DNA of 64,000 nt from Acanthococcus lagerstroemiae. Its lineage: Eukaryota; Arthropoda; Insecta; Hemiptera; Eriococcidae. Location: NCBI GenBank assembly GCA_031841125.1, contig CM063114.1, forward strand, positions 29,767,266-29,831,265, given 5' to 3'. Each line of letters starts with the position of its first letter. Positions within the stretch are counted from its first letter, which is position 1. Positions 1 through 11,043 of this stretch are shown piece after piece. Made by a program: the position numbers and the translations under genes. The notes under the pieces were generated by a model that was not told the origin of the DNA, did no database searches, and saw only the letters and a list, made by a program, of their open reading frames with translations.

Positions 1-1128
1 CAAGCTCGATGTTTGCTGCATGTAAACACCCTTTCCAGCGGTTAGAAGAAAAAAAAATTAATGAGTGTTAGTCTCGATGTGCGGAGCCGGCGAGGACGAG
101 TTCAATTTACTATACGACGTCGATCGGCGAACGGTGCCAAGCGCAGCGGCAAGCATGCAGGTATACAAGGGGAAGAAAAAGAGAAAGAGAAAAAGAGAAT
201 ATCTTCGAATCAAAGAAACGGATTTGCGGCAGAAAAGACACGCAAGGAGAAGGAAAAAAAAACAAGAAAAACGAAGATAGGGTAGAATTTTCCGCCTTTT
301 TAGAAAACAGAAAATGCATTTAAAGAAGAAAAAAACGCGCATCCGTTCTAATGCACGTAAACATTCAGACGGTTGTTGTGAAACTAACACTGCGAAAATT
401 GCATCCGAGAATCCCGATGATCTCTCGTGTGAATTTCCGCACCATCAACTCCTACACCCGGATTATATATCCTTTTGGCAGAGAGAAAACGGGGGGGGGG
501 GAGGCTAAGCTGATTTCGCCGCTGCGCCGCCTTTCTCCGCAAATATATATATATACGTGCGCCGGCAACTTCGCTTCGTTTCGCCATCGAATTCCGGGGC
601 CGGCTCCCGCCCCTCGCCGGCTCCACCTAGACTTTCTAGAATGCGCCGCTCCCGCTGTACATGTATATTTTGCCATTTAAAACGCGAAGAGAAACCGTAA
701 CGTTTCCGGTAATCTGTCTCCGGTACCCTCGTTCGCTCCGATCCCGTCACCGGTTAATCCAAAATATATATCAAACGGTCTCCGTAAGATTGTTTCGAAC
801 GCCTCCCATGATAGTGAATAAATTTGTATTCTCGCCTGATCCTCTATACCGAACGAAGGTAACGCATACGAGGTAGAAATCCGACGCTTATGTATTTTTC
901 CGAGGTTCCCGGGTCCGAGGAGGATTCGATTGTGGGCCACGTCGCGAAAAGTGAAATAAAACGTGATGTTAATTTGAAAGAAACTGGGACCGAGTATAGC
1001 TGTCCCTGCGCTGTCCAGGTTCTTCGTCCTCACACTTCTCTTTGGGGGAAAGGGATGATTACCAGTTTCGTTCCGGGGTATCCTGATCTGCAGCCTCCAC
1101 TTCGTACAGCCAGAAGAACTTTCGTTCA
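1..1128. other. No recognisable gene
   Basis: This stretch contains A-rich and G-rich low-complexity tracts and several short open frames on both strands. The longest is a 161-codon frame on the minus strand at 677-1162. It matches no family I recognise and runs into the tail of the neighbouring SINE, which argues against a real gene. No promoter or splice structure could be supported. Confidence 0.5.
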
Positions 1129-1140
1129 GCATATGAAATC

Positions 1141-1363
1141 TCTTTTTCATTTTTGCTCTCAACCCGAGCCCTGAAATCCGCCCTTTCGAGCACTGATTGC
1201 CTCAGAGACGCCGGGGAGACTGTTAGGGCTGTCTTAGCCCTCTTCTATTCTTGCCGAAAAACTGGTCTAGGCCAAAATGTAGCGAATTGCTATGGGGGTT
1301 CGAACCCGGGACCTCCGGGATTCCGAGACCAGCGTGCTATCCACTAGACCAACCAGACCCCCT
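1141..1363 (-). repeat. tRNA-headed SINE, type A, copy 1
   Basis: A short interspersed element read on the minus strand. The 5' head is tRNA-like: an A box lies at 1341-1354 and a canonical B box (GGTTCGAACCC type) at 1296-1306. Downstream come three possible hairpins, including one at 1226-1240 and a GCTC-GAAA-GGGC loop at 1180-1191, then an A-rich tail. The element is bracketed by a 12-bp target-site duplication, GCATATGAAAYC, at 1129-1140 and 1364-1375 with one mismatch. That fixes both ends and shows LINE-type retroposition. A second copy is at 23703-23924, and its 3' domain is shared with the element at 15311-15733. Pol III transcription and LINE-dependent mobility are inferred from the SINE class. 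Confidence 0.88.
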
Positions 1364-1705
1364 GCATATGAAACCAGTCCCCACCCAAAAAAAGCCTGCC
1401 TTTTGTGGTAATTCTCCTACTGCACGACGTCTTGTATCTGTGCCTCGAATCAGTGATTCCTTGTGAAAGGCCGGCGGTGCTGGAAATTCAGAGTGATAAA
1501 GACTCGACAGTGATGTTAAAATGTCGTCAGAAGGACGTCAATGTAAAACTCATTCAGACTTGGCTAAAACTCATTCACTTTCTTTTAGTGCTCATTAGAA
1601 ATCATCGAACTCCACAGTGTTTAAAAGTGTAAGACTTGAGGCACTACACATTCGGAATTATTATAACTGGGATGAGATTTGTGAAAATTTCTTCGGATTA
1701 AAATG

Positions 1706-1790
1706 GAGGGTCGCTTGTGGTCTAGCGGTATCGAGGGATATAACGACCGAACCGATACCAATGCAATACCACACTGGTTGCTCACTGACC
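1706..1790 (+). repeat. Possible tRNA-like A-box fragment
   Basis: The sequence at 1716-1731 (GTGGTCTAGCGGTATC) closely resembles a tRNA D-arm/A box. No convincing B box follows at the expected distance. It could be a truncated SINE head or a chance match. Confidence 0.25.
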
Positions 1791-1854
1791 AAAAAATACC
1801 AATAAATACTAGTATGTTTCCAAATACGACTTAATTAACAGCCTTTAATTGGTT

Positions 1855-2110
1855 AATGCCCCGCGTAATTGCAGGAGGGAAAGGAGGAGACCCATTACCC
1901 ACTGGAGGAAGTGGAGAAGAAGCACATACGATAGAAAATTTTGGAAAAGGAAATGGGAGGCATTTGCCCAAAGCTGGGCGGTGTGTACGGCAGAGGGGGT
2001 AAGAACTCACTGGTCGTGGTGCAAGGCCTCGCAATACATTGTAAACCCTGACGTAATCTTGAACTCGCCGCGCCCATCTCGTCTGCCCGGGTACATAATA
2101 TAACAAAACC
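1855..2110 (+). pseudogene. Non-LTR retrotransposon C-terminal fragment
   Basis: The translated segment contains RRRPITHWRKW followed by WEAFAQSWAVC. This corresponds to the GRPxTRWxDEI...WxxxGEAFAQ region found after the reverse transcriptase of many insect LINEs. It matches the end of the long LINE at 60.8-63.2 kb (GRPITRWRDEI and GEAFAQYRAVC), with a short internal deletion. Only the last protein segment and some 3' UTR remain, so this is a 5'-truncated, dead copy. An ATG-started frame over 1849-2103 is open, but nothing suggests it is used. Confidence 0.7.
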
Positions 2111-2129
2111 AAGATACTGTTAAAATAAA

Positions 2130-2500
2130 TTGCTTAATGCACGGGTACATCCTGCGGTATATGTGAAGGGTGATGAAGAGCCTGTGGCGGCTTGAAAACC
2201 CAGCATATCCGGCAGGTGACAAAGATCAGACCAGATGAGGCTGACGAACCGGGAAGAATGCGGGGGCAAAGCCGGAAGAGGCTACCTCCATCATCGCCGC
2301 TGCAGCAGAAGATGCCAAGTGCCGCCAACCCTGGGCGGCAGGCTGCGAGCCCTAGCAGGCAAGACCAAAGTAAGTCGGGTATTGACGAGATCCAACTCTT
2401 CCTACGTGAGATAGGGCACGAACGGGTCGCAGGCCCCAACATAGTTGCTGTCGTTGCCGTCATCTATGCTGTCCACGACTGAAGAAGAAACAACTGTAAA
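2130..2500 (+). other. GC-richer patch with a 96-codon open frame
   Basis: This patch is clearly richer in G and C than its flanks. It carries an open frame at 2192-2482 whose product is rich in Arg, Ser, Pro and Gln and has no motif I recognise. It sits directly after a LINE 3' fragment and may be another repeat or an old transposon ORF1-like piece. Function is not assigned. Confidence 0.3.
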
Positions 2501-2925
2501 ATATGGAGCTCCGGATGGGCGAAAAAAAAAAATATGAGGTACAAACACACATTATAATTATAAGACCTGCTCCCCATAAGGAGAGATCCAGATTGACCGC
2601 AAAACACAAAATAACAGTTTTAATGTACTCGTAAGGAGTTTCCCGCGGCACCCAGTGAGAGAGACCTTAGTGTGAAAGCCGAGCGAAACAGGGACCCCAC
2701 ATAAACAAAAAAATTGTTATTAAGAAGTAAGATCGTCAAAAATATTCGTATAATTATGCAGAGCCACCGACAAGAAGCCGGACTGGCTACCCCGTGGAGT
2801 CATTAAAAAAATGCTTGGCTAGATAGATATAGTGTACATCTATATATTTAAAAAATGTTTGAAAAACTAGGTTCTATGAAAGTCAACACCTATATCTCAG
2901 GCCCTAATTATCGCACAATGCTGGT

Positions 2926-3256
2926 TAAGGTCTTAAAACACTCGGTGAATCAAGCTCCTTATAAATCTTTTTTGATTACTCAAATCCGTTCAGTCTGAGG
3001 AGAGTGATGAGATAACAACCAACTCAACCTCACTACTCACACGCATTTCTTCCACTTATTAGTCCATTACTCACGAACTACTTGACCTACAAAGTTCATC
3101 TTAGTGTAAGAACACTCAGTGAAGCAACCTCTTTCATATGTTTTTTTTGATCACTCAAATCCGTTCCATACACAAATAAAATACTGCATTCTGATTGGCT
3201 TTCAGCATTATCCAATCATACAAAACCACATTTCCATACACAAATAAAATACTGCA
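2926..3256 (+). repeat. Pair of diverged direct repeats plus a 23-bp exact repeat
   Basis: The segment around 2926-2995 recurs around 3100-3168, with a shared CTCAAATCCGTTC block in both. Next to it a 23-bp sequence starting CCATACACAAATAAAATAC is repeated exactly at 3166-3188 and 3234-3256. The 45-bp spacer carries an inverted pair, TGATTGG and CCAATCA. The exact repeat could be a target duplication around a tiny insertion or a recent slippage event. Confidence 0.6.
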
Positions 3257-3639
3257 ACTGGGAAAACTTTTGTTTATCGATGTTTCATTTCTTTATGTAT
3301 GTTGCATGATTTTGAAGTTATTTCTGTAGCATGGACAGGTATATGTATAGCAGCAATGTTACTACGAAAAGGACGTACGGTTCACCGTCGTTTTAAATTA
3401 CCTTTGAATCTGCATGAACATTCAATATCTGTTTTGAAAGTCAAAAGCCTCCCAGTTTAGGTCCTTAAAAACTTTTTTCAGGGCTTACACAGAATTGGGG
3501 AGGCTCGGCCCCTTCATTTCACTCCTTTGTGGACTGGGAATATTCGAATTTTATTATTTAGTTTAATATAAACTTTTGAATTTTGGCAGAGGTTTTGGAA
3601 AATTTTCAATATTTGATCAAAATCAGCCATGCGCACTCT

Positions 3640-3905
3640 TTGGAGCGCATTGTTATGGTCCTTTCCTCTACATAAATTCCTTTACCTCCTTTATTTTCTC
3701 ACCTCTTATTTCCATATTTATTGGACTTCGTTCCCGTCTACAAATTATCTCACTTTTGTTTCATTCTTATTCATCTTCATTTTATAATCCAACTTTTTCA
3801 ACAGTTCTTCTTTACTTCTATCCATTATTGCAATGTCATCTGCAAACCTCATCATTCTAACCGTCTCACCCTGTATTTTCGACGAGTAATTTACCTAATA
3901 GGATC
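3640..3905 (-). pseudogene. LINE reverse transcriptase fragment with FADD motif
   Basis: Read on the minus strand, the translation gives ETVRMMRFADDIAIMDRSKEE. The catalytic FADD box (motif C of the RT palm) is at 3835-3846, followed by a KNETKVR segment typical of non-LTR RTs. Downstream the frame breaks, but IRGEK-like and KEVKEF-like residues remain in other frames. The closest relative in the window is at 24864-25320, which shares KETVRMTRF and the following sequence. It is a short internal fragment with no upstream RT motifs and cannot be active. Confidence 0.72.
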
Positions 3906-4382
3906 CAAGTAAGAATAATAAAAAGAAAGAATACCTAAAATTTCAGCAACTTTTGGAAACTGCATTACTGGAAAAAGGTTATTGCTGATGAAACTAGAAA
4001 AAGAAACCGAGTACACCATAACCCTGTCTAATTTGAAATGTCAAAATATTTCGACATGACTTATTATGAAGATCGTATTTTTGCACCAAGAATTTTAGTT
4101 GAGGATATTCAATTCACTTTCAAATAGAAGAAACGGAACGATCCGTGCCCGTTACCAACCAAAATTATAAAAGAAAGAAAATTAAAGCCGTAACAAATTG
4201 AGTCACTCATGAAACTCCTATATACTCGTGCTTTATGTCCCACCGACACGTGCAAATAAATTGTTTTGGGACAGAAATAAGCGTAATCCATTGGACTTAC
4301 CCCATTTTTGTTTTTTTATTTGCAAATGCTACAAATTTATCCAAACCTTTTTTTCAGGAACAGTTATGGTGGTCCAGAGAGC

Positions 4383-4410
4383 TTTTTTTTTTTTTTAAAA
4401 AAAAAAAAAA
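4383..4410. repeat. T14-A14 perfect palindrome
   Basis: Fourteen T residues are followed immediately by fourteen A residues. This may be two abutting retroposon tails in opposite orientation, or simple slippage. No element body was recognised on either side. Confidence 0.8.
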
Positions 4411-4689
4411 GTCGCACTCCGAAGGACTTAGTCTGTTCTAGTTACCTCAGTCAACATTTTTTTGAAATTGAAGACCACCTGGGATAAAGTTAAACATAAG
4501 ATTTCAAAACGATTCCAATTTTGCTTTTCATCAAATCCTAAAAATCCAGTCTGACCAAGAATATTAGTTTTACTCAAAAAATGTTTTTCATCAACTTACT
4601 AATATATTTAAATCGATCATTTTGAAGTAAAATATCTTGATTGGCTAGATTCGAATTTTTTAAGTTTTAGCCCCAATAAACCAATATTG

Positions 4690-4965
4690 GTGATGGTTGG
4701 GACCACAACAACCTAGAAAATAGAATCCTCAATTTGGAACCCCTCACTTTGACATATTTAACGCCGACATGTGACAATTTTAACATTTCACAATTCAGCT
4801 CCCTATGAGCCTACATTATTGGGAACAAAACAACCTCAAAAACTAAATCTTCAACTCCACAAACCTCAATATTGATACATTTGACATATCTGGGGGTAGT
4901 TTTTAGATTCTACTCATTTGTGGATATTTTTGGGTTGGAAGCAGGCAAAACGTAACCTCAAAAAT
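4690..4965 (+). repeat. Diverged tandem repeat of about 120-130 bp
   Basis: Three units can be aligned through the phrases ACAACCTAGAAAATAGAATC (near 4709), ACAACCTCAAAAACTAAATC (near 4830) and GTAACCTCAAAAATGGATTC (near 4950). The units are strongly diverged. Confidence 0.45.
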
Positions 4966-5030
4966 GGATTCAGAGTACCCAAAAATCAGGAAAAACGAGT
5001 TCTGTACATTTAAATGTATCTAATATGATC

Positions 5031-5126
5031 GCCGACGCAGTACTTGATCGGGGGTTTTCCGGGGCCAGGGGTGTGGTGTCCGGGGAACCACTTTGGCACG
5101 TGTTCATCATCATACGCTCCACCAAC
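5031..5126 (-). repeat. Fragment of retroposon family C (5' part)
   Basis: Read on the minus strand this matches the first 100 or so bases of the elements at 26925-27214 and 29072-29350: a GTGG..CGTATG..GATG start followed by CCCCGGAAA and ATCAAGTACTGCGTC. Only the 5' part is present. Confidence 0.6.
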
Positions 5127-5636
5127 TGAAATACTCGCCATGGACTACACTTCACTTTTTTACTAAAATTCGAGATGGGACATTAACCTACAATTTTTTT
5201 CTTCATGAGAGTATGTGCTCAGCTAGTATACTAATGAGAACAATTTTTTCGAGTCGAACCAATACGTAAGGTCAACATCGTTTTCTAGGATTTTTTAAAG
5301 TAACATTTGAAATTTTCTAATGAGAGATTAAACTTTAGATCGTTAAAGATTCTTCAAATTAAAAAAAAAAAAAAAAAAAAAAGGTGGAATGTTTTTACAC
5401 CTGCTAGAATAGATTGAACCCTTGGGAAGGCCACTTATTGGAAAGAAACCTCTTTTTGGACAAACCTACGGTATTGTACCCACAGAGATTGAAACAATAT
5501 ATTGGTACCAGTATCCATAAATTACTAAAAAATACTCTCAATGTATTATAAATTAGGTAAGTTATGATCAATTAGAGTAAACAAAAACGGAAGAAACAGA
5601 AGAAACGTCAATAATAAATTAATTTAAAAAAAAAAG

Positions 5637-5705
5637 GTGATCGCAAGAGGCTCGCTGCCGACCCTACAAAAGTGACTGCAAGAAGCTCATTGCCGACCCT
5701 GAAAA
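5637..5705 (+). repeat. 35-bp tandem duplication
   Basis: Two units of GTGAYCGCAAGARGCTC..TGCCGACCCT lie head to tail at 5637-5671 and 5672-5705. The CCGACCCT phrase recurs in the long inverted-repeat locus near 45.5-47.7 kb. Confidence 0.6.
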
Positions 5706-5714
5706 TCGGGAGGA

Positions 5715-7332
5715 GGAACTCCACTAAGCTTGGGTCCTGAGGCCCAAAAATCCTAAATTTATTCTATTTCTTAGTCCCTACGACACTGCTGTGCAGCTGG
5801 ATTTGTATTACTTATATCCCAAGTGGTTTTGAAATTTGTTGGCGAAAAAATTTTCACTTACGTTATGTTCGAAAAATCGACTGATTTTCCGTAAATTCAT
5901 CGAAAAGTTGGTGCCGAAGAAGATGGCAAACGTGAGGATATTACCGCTGACAAAGTGAAAGTCAAAATAATTATAAAAATAATAATCACGTAAGACTATG
6001 TATGTCACTAGGGCTTGTCAGAGCCGCCATTGACTCAAACAGGCTTGTCAACAGAAGTGGTTGCAGCTTCCCCTTCTCCCCCTTTGGAAAGAATTTGCAC
6101 GCGGTATCCTGTTTTCAACGAGGAAAAAAATATTTCTCTGGTATACACAGCCATTTCACGGTAGCAGATAATTAGAAAATTTGACTTTCTTAACACTCCC
6201 GTAGTACTCGCCATTTTTGTAATTAAAATTTATTATTTTCCGCCGAGTTTCGCTTTAAATTAATTTACGCGAGACGTTTAAGCAAAAATTATTTTAGCGC
6301 CAAAATAATTTGCGAAAATTTTCGTATCATTTCTGCAGAATGTAATAAGCTCTGGAATTCGGCCCCGTCATCTTTAATATTTAGAGCGACTGTTCGCGAA
6401 CTTTTCTGTTTTAAATACCGGCCACAAACTTCTTCGAGAATGTGCTTCTACATGTCCTCCCTCCTTCCCAATTAATTACACACCGTTTGTTACATAGTTG
6501 TGTGAAAATTAAACTCAAGAATCGTTGGAAAACTTTTCAAAAAAGGACTTCGCTACATTTTTTTTCTTCTCCTAAATTCGAGTTGAAATAAATTACGCCG
6601 ACATAAAGGAAAAAAATATACTATCTAAAACTGTAAAGAAGTTGCTTTAATGAAGAATAATAAGCCCTGAAAAAATATAATCTCTTACAGCAAAAATACT
6701 AAAAAGCGGATTAAAAATAATATTTTCAAAAAAGAACGTTACAGCGTTGAATAGTCTCCGGAGAAAACTGAGGAAAAAGCAACCAACGAAGAAGGGACGC
6801 TTAAAAATAAAATTTCGACGATGGAAAACGAAGCAGATAAAATGTTGAATCGTTGAATCGTTCTTCGTTACAGAAATTGGTATTACCCAAAAGTTACACG
6901 CTTTTTGTATTCGTATACGTTTTTCAACCTGCTATTCTAGACACTTACAAATTTTCTACGTACAAAAGTGTAACGAAACCTCTACCCTTTTCATCTGCGC
7001 GGGTTAATACCGGCTAAGAAATCTAGATGTCTCAGCGATATTCAATCAGCGTAGCAAGAACTTAATGAAAGGATAAGAAAATGCGTAATTACATACGTGC
7101 ATGGAATAGCATTGTAAATGTGTACCAAAGCCCTTAATTCGAGCAAATATGGAAAATAAGAGGTAAAATGAGGTAATAAGCGGGACTCCGCTGGAAATTG
7201 TCGATGGTGGTGTACTAACACACTAAAAATTATAACCTCTCATCCCCGGGGCAAATTGTTCTCATGAGTCGGAACCCCTAAAAATTGTTGCTTTTTTTCT
7301 TAATTTCGAAACCTATAGTATATTACACGCTG
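5715..7332. other. No recognisable gene
   Basis: AT-rich intergenic sequence with short poly-A and poly-T tracts. No open frame here resembles a known family on either strand. Confidence 0.5.
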
Positions 7333-7456
7333 AGGAAGGAAAGAAAGCGTTTTCACGAGGGCAAAGTCTGCAGCACGAACGTGGTGCCGGCGAGTCCAGC
7401 AATCGCACGAGGGCAACAGTGACATCACTTTCTTCACCACTCTGTAGCGCACAATA
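7333..7456 (+). repeat. Direct repeat, left copy, flanking the tRNA-bearing element
   Basis: The AGGAAGG..AGAA..GTTTTCA..GCAA..GTGA..ACTTYCTTCAC..GCGC..ATATT pattern here recurs at 8361-8452. The two copies bracket the element at 7801-8342 in direct orientation. They could be remnants of a host repeat into which the element inserted, or of a larger composite. Confidence 0.55.
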
Positions 7457-7800
7457 TTTCTTCAAACTGTTGCTAAATTTCCAACAAGAAATTTGACTAT
7501 ATCACTACTATTTTTTTCCCAGTTGATCGTCGAGAAAGTTATCGCTGTCCTTCCTCGACGAACAAATGGCTATTTCCCTCCCAGCATCATCGTACAGAAT
7601 ATCACGCAGATGCAGCTGAAACACATTACTGGCTCCAGAATAAACAAACTAAGGGAATAAAATGAACTTTATGAGTACCTATTTAGGAGTCAAAAGTGAG
7701 TGTTTACATGGCGAGGAAAAGTTTGCAAGCGAGCATAGCGAGTGAGCAATGCCCCAGTCTTGTAAACTCACTTTTGGCTGCTGTTGTGTAAGATATTCTT

Positions 7801-8342
7801 TACACTAAATGATCAGAAGCGGCAATGTTTTTCGCTGGCATAGTCTGTATCTAGAATGAATGATACTATTGGTCAATACTCGAATACAAAATAAAACGGA
7901 TCTTCTCGTGTGTACACTGTACGTATTACATGCAGATAGAGACTAGTGGCCAGCTAACTGTGCTACATCGAATACAAAATAAAACGCAGACAAATTCAAA
8001 AATTCAATTTGCATACACAGGTAGTGGCCAGTAAAAACGTAACAACGGTCTGTTCTACGTTGTGAATATATAAATGCGTTTGTAAGTCGCTGTTTCCTAA
8101 TTTGCTCTGTGGCCGAGTGGTTAGAGACAATCGCTACATTTCAGTCAAATGTTTCATCAGACGCGGGTTCGATTCCCCAATACAAAATTACTGGCCAGCA
8201 ATTTTTTCATGTAAAAACGCTTTACATTGAGGGACGTTTACTTTACATGCAGGTTTTGTTAGCACTCGGCGCATGGATGATAGGCGCTTCTTGTCCTCTG
8301 TAAAACACCAATGTAAACATTGCCTTTCTGATCAAGTAGTAT
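7801..8342 (+). mobile_element. 542-bp inverted-repeat element carrying a tRNA-like sequence, copy 1
   Basis: Terminal inverted repeats of about 27 bp lie at 7801-7830 and 8315-8342, built around GATCAGAA..GGCAATGTTT. Between them lies a tRNA-like segment at 8104-8182. The second copy at 57260-57802 is 543 bp and has the same layout in reverse orientation. Homology between the two loci continues about 90 bp beyond the left end (AAAAGTGAGTGT..TTTGGCT..GTTGTG). The true element may therefore be longer than the inverted repeats, or both copies sit in the same host repeat. No transposase is encoded. Confidence 0.72.
8104..8182 (+). repeat. Class-II tRNA-like sequence (Ser/Leu type) inside a MITE
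   Basis: The A box is TGGCCGAGTGG at 8109-8119 and the B box is GGTTCGATTCC at 8165-8175. Their wide spacing fits a long variable arm, as in tRNA-Ser or tRNA-Leu. The acceptor ends do not pair convincingly and I cannot place a standard anticodon stem. I read it as a tRNA-derived Pol III promoter module rather than a functional tRNA gene. The same module is at 57418-57500 on the minus strand. Confidence 0.6.
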
Positions 8343-8360
8343 TAAAAAAAATTTTCCTAC

Positions 8361-8452
8361 AAGGAAGGGAAGAAGGAGTTTTCAAAGAGAGCCCAGCAAT
8401 TGCAGAAGGTAAGTGATACCACTTCCTTCACGACTTCGTTGCGCCTGATATT
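8361..8452 (+). repeat. Direct repeat, right copy
   Basis: Diverged and shorter partner of 7333-7456, in the same orientation, starting 18 bp after the right inverted repeat of the tRNA-bearing element. Confidence 0.5.
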
Positions 8453-8459
8453 GACATGT

Positions 8460-10019
8460 TCACAAACTACCCTTAGTCCAAAAATAAACCGGCCATGAGT
8501 TATACATACTACGTGTCTGCCGGAGAGGAAGTCCAAGCTATACGTAATGGAGAACAGATTAGAAGGTGAACCGGACTACCCCATAAAAACAGGGGATGAA
8601 AACGGGATCTTCTTTTTTGATTTTATTCCACCACCGATCCAGGGGCTGCTCGCACATATGATACATATAATTAAGTAAAGGTTCTTATTTAAATATTTCT
8701 ACTTCCTTCGAAAAATTATTCTGTAATTCCTTCTCCCAGATGAGCAGTACGTCTCTCATTCCCTCTCGCTAAGTTGATGGGCGCTATAGTTTTCATGTTT
8801 CAAAGACCTAACACTTCAGCAGATTTTCGCACTAAATTCAAAGAATGAAAAGCCGAACAGTTTGAAAATTTTTCACTAAGATCCACCAACGTTTTTTGCT
8901 CTCCAGCTAATCGTGAAAGCAACAGAAAGTTTTCTTCCGGCCGCGTTCAGGCCTCAACAACTTTCCCATCATTCCGGAAACAATCAATCGATAGGCTGAA
9001 AAATTATTCGCGGATACTCTCGCCGACATAGGGGGAAAATGGGAAAAAGCTATTACGTGCAACTGCGGCGGTGAAGTACGCGAGCTGAATAAAGTCAATG
9101 GAGAACGTGAACACACCAAAAAAAAAAGCCTTTCGCACCGAAAACTTTACCACGTTAATGGCTTTTAATAAGTGTAACTTTTATGAAAAAAATTGCCGTT
9201 AAAATAATAATTAAATTAAAAGCATAAACACATTAACAGGGAAGAGTTGTACGGAGAAGAGGGTTGACATGGAAAATCATTCACTCGGCGCCAAAATGTC
9301 GGTGTTGGGCTTTCGTTAAATACCCACCCGCACGCTATACATCTATAACACTTCTTTGTTCCTTTTTGCTATTATGCCATTATTATATCGATTGTTGGAG
9401 CAACATGAAACGTGTGATACAGACTCGCCGGGTAATATCTACACGATCAAATAATTAACACTCATTATATCCAACACAGATGACCTACAGAATGTAACTA
9501 GCGAACAAAGGGTGTCATTTTAAACAACAATATTCCCAGCAAGCATCAATTTTTTAGGCCATGGAAATGGAATTCTACATGAGTAAGGTAGCAGAGCCAA
9601 GCACCCCTTGTACAGAAGCAAATATGAATTGGAAATACTTCAAAAATAATGCGAGTTCCATATTTTTTCTTGATTTGCACCGAATAGTGGCTTTCACTTC
9701 CCCATCGATTGAGAAAGAAATGTCAGGCAGGCCACCTACCAATTTGAAATTCTGAGAATGAAAAGGGATCTAGTCAGACAGATAGACAGTCAATCAGATC
9801 AAACGGGTAGCAAATTAGAACAGGCACGCAGGTAGACAGACGGACACCACATGGCCGTAGACCGGTTGATCTGAAAGTGTTGACAGACGAAATGCAAGGC
9901 GGCAGAATTTCTATACTTACTAAGCACAGGCATAGCAAAAAATAAGGACAAACCACGGTCTGCCCAATCTTGCCCTCATTACACATTTTCTATAGTTTAA
10001 AGCTCCCCTCCCCCCAGAA
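8460..10019. other. No recognisable gene
   Basis: AT-rich sequence with a GACA/GATA-like low-complexity patch near 9775-9850. The 64-76-codon open frames here match nothing I know. Confidence 0.5.
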
Positions 10020-10225
10020 GTTGCCGTAATTGTCTTTTATCATTACCAAAAAAAAAGTCCACCAGTCTATCAATTAGCAATGCTGTGAAAAAGTTTTCCA
10101 TTAACGCTGTACATAATTTCTTCCTTGCCCCTTCAAATGTGAGAGCAGGCAAACATATTTATACATTGTTAGGATAAGTTGCTTACTTACCCGGATGAAG
10201 AGGGTTCATGTACTTTGAGACATCT
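10020..10225 (+). repeat. Repeat family D, copy 1
   Basis: Aligns with 12990-13243 through TTGCCGT..TGTCTTYTATCATTACC, CCCCTTCAAATGTGAGAG, ATTTATACATTGTTAGGAT, and the final GGTTCATGTACTTTGAGACA. In better-preserved copies the family ends in GAGACACCCTGTATA, a terminus like those of many insect DNA elements. No coding was seen. Confidence 0.65.
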
Positions 10226-10240
10226 ATTTTATAATTATAT

Positions 10241-10260
10241 ATCATCATCATCATCATCAT
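10241..10260 (+). repeat. (ATC)n microsatellite
   Basis: About seven ATC units flanked on both sides by the same AATTATATATC sequence. Confidence 0.9.
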
Positions 10261-10644
10261 AATTATATATCAATCGTTCTGTCCGATGTATGTTCGACAG
10301 ACGAAACAGATTTAATTGTATGATGGCTTAAATGAAAGCCCATGTTCCCGAGTGTGTTCATAGCGCAAAATATGATGAAAAAGTATATTCGTTGAAGTTT
10401 TACAGCGATCAAAAGTTGAACTTGCTCGCGCATGCGCATGGACGGTATCAATGCCCTATTTAGGGTATTTTTCTCCATTGTGGCGACTTGCATGTGTGTC
10501 TATGTGTGAGTGTTCCCCGCACTTATTACTCCGTCATTGTAAATGTGTGTTAAGAGTGATCAGTGTGACCAATGGGAAGTATTTCATATAACACATCGTG
10601 AATATAGAATGATCAGGGTTTCTTTCATCTAAAAGCGTCTCAGT

Positions 10645-10735
10645 GTACATAATGCGGTTATCAAAGCAGATATCTTTAATGTTTTTGAGAGCCTCTGACT
10701 GGGACTGTGCAAACTGTAGAAGCGCTAGCGTCAAA
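10645..10735 (+). repeat. 85-bp direct repeat, unit 1
   Basis: TGCGGTTATCAAAGC..AATGTTTTTGAGAGCC and CTCTGACTGGGACTGTG recur at 10958-11043. The two units are separated by a 27-base T run (10748-10774) and about 180 bp of AT-rich DNA. Confidence 0.8.
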
Positions 10736-10747
10736 TCTTTTAGTGCG

Positions 10748-10774
10748 TTTTTTTTTTTTTTTTTTTTTTTTTTT
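10748..10774 (+). repeat. Poly-T tract
   Basis: Twenty-seven uninterrupted T residues. It could be the A-tail of a minus-strand retroposon, but no body was identified. Confidence 0.85.
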
Positions 10775-10957
10775 AACTATCAAATCTTTATTTTACAAAT
10801 ACTTACTTTTTTGCTTCATTTTTCATTTATTAAAGAGATTAAATAGATTTAGATGATTATTATACCGACTAGGCATTTTCAATGTGCGAAATTATAATCG
10901 TACTACATACAATGATAAGAAGAACATATAGCGCGACCTGTGACACAAACATACAAA

Positions 10958-11043
10958 CTGTTATCAAAGCTGTTATCTATAATGTTTTTGAAAGCCTCTG
11001 ACTGGGACTGTGTAAATTGTAGAATCGCCAGCGTCGAATAGGT
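10958..11043 (+). repeat. 85-bp direct repeat, unit 2
   Basis: Partner of 10645-10735, with about ten differences over 85 bases. Confidence 0.8.

Noticed and set aside
677..1162. 161-codon minus-strand open frame
   Set aside because: Overlaps the tail of a SINE, has no recognisable domain, and composition gives no coding signal.
8104..8182. Functional tRNA-Ser or tRNA-Leu gene
   Set aside because: Acceptor stem and anticodon arm do not pair properly and the sequence is repeated inside a mobile element, so it is better read as tRNA-derived.
9775..9850. Microsatellite of GACA/GATA
   Set aside because: Too irregular to define a repeat unit.
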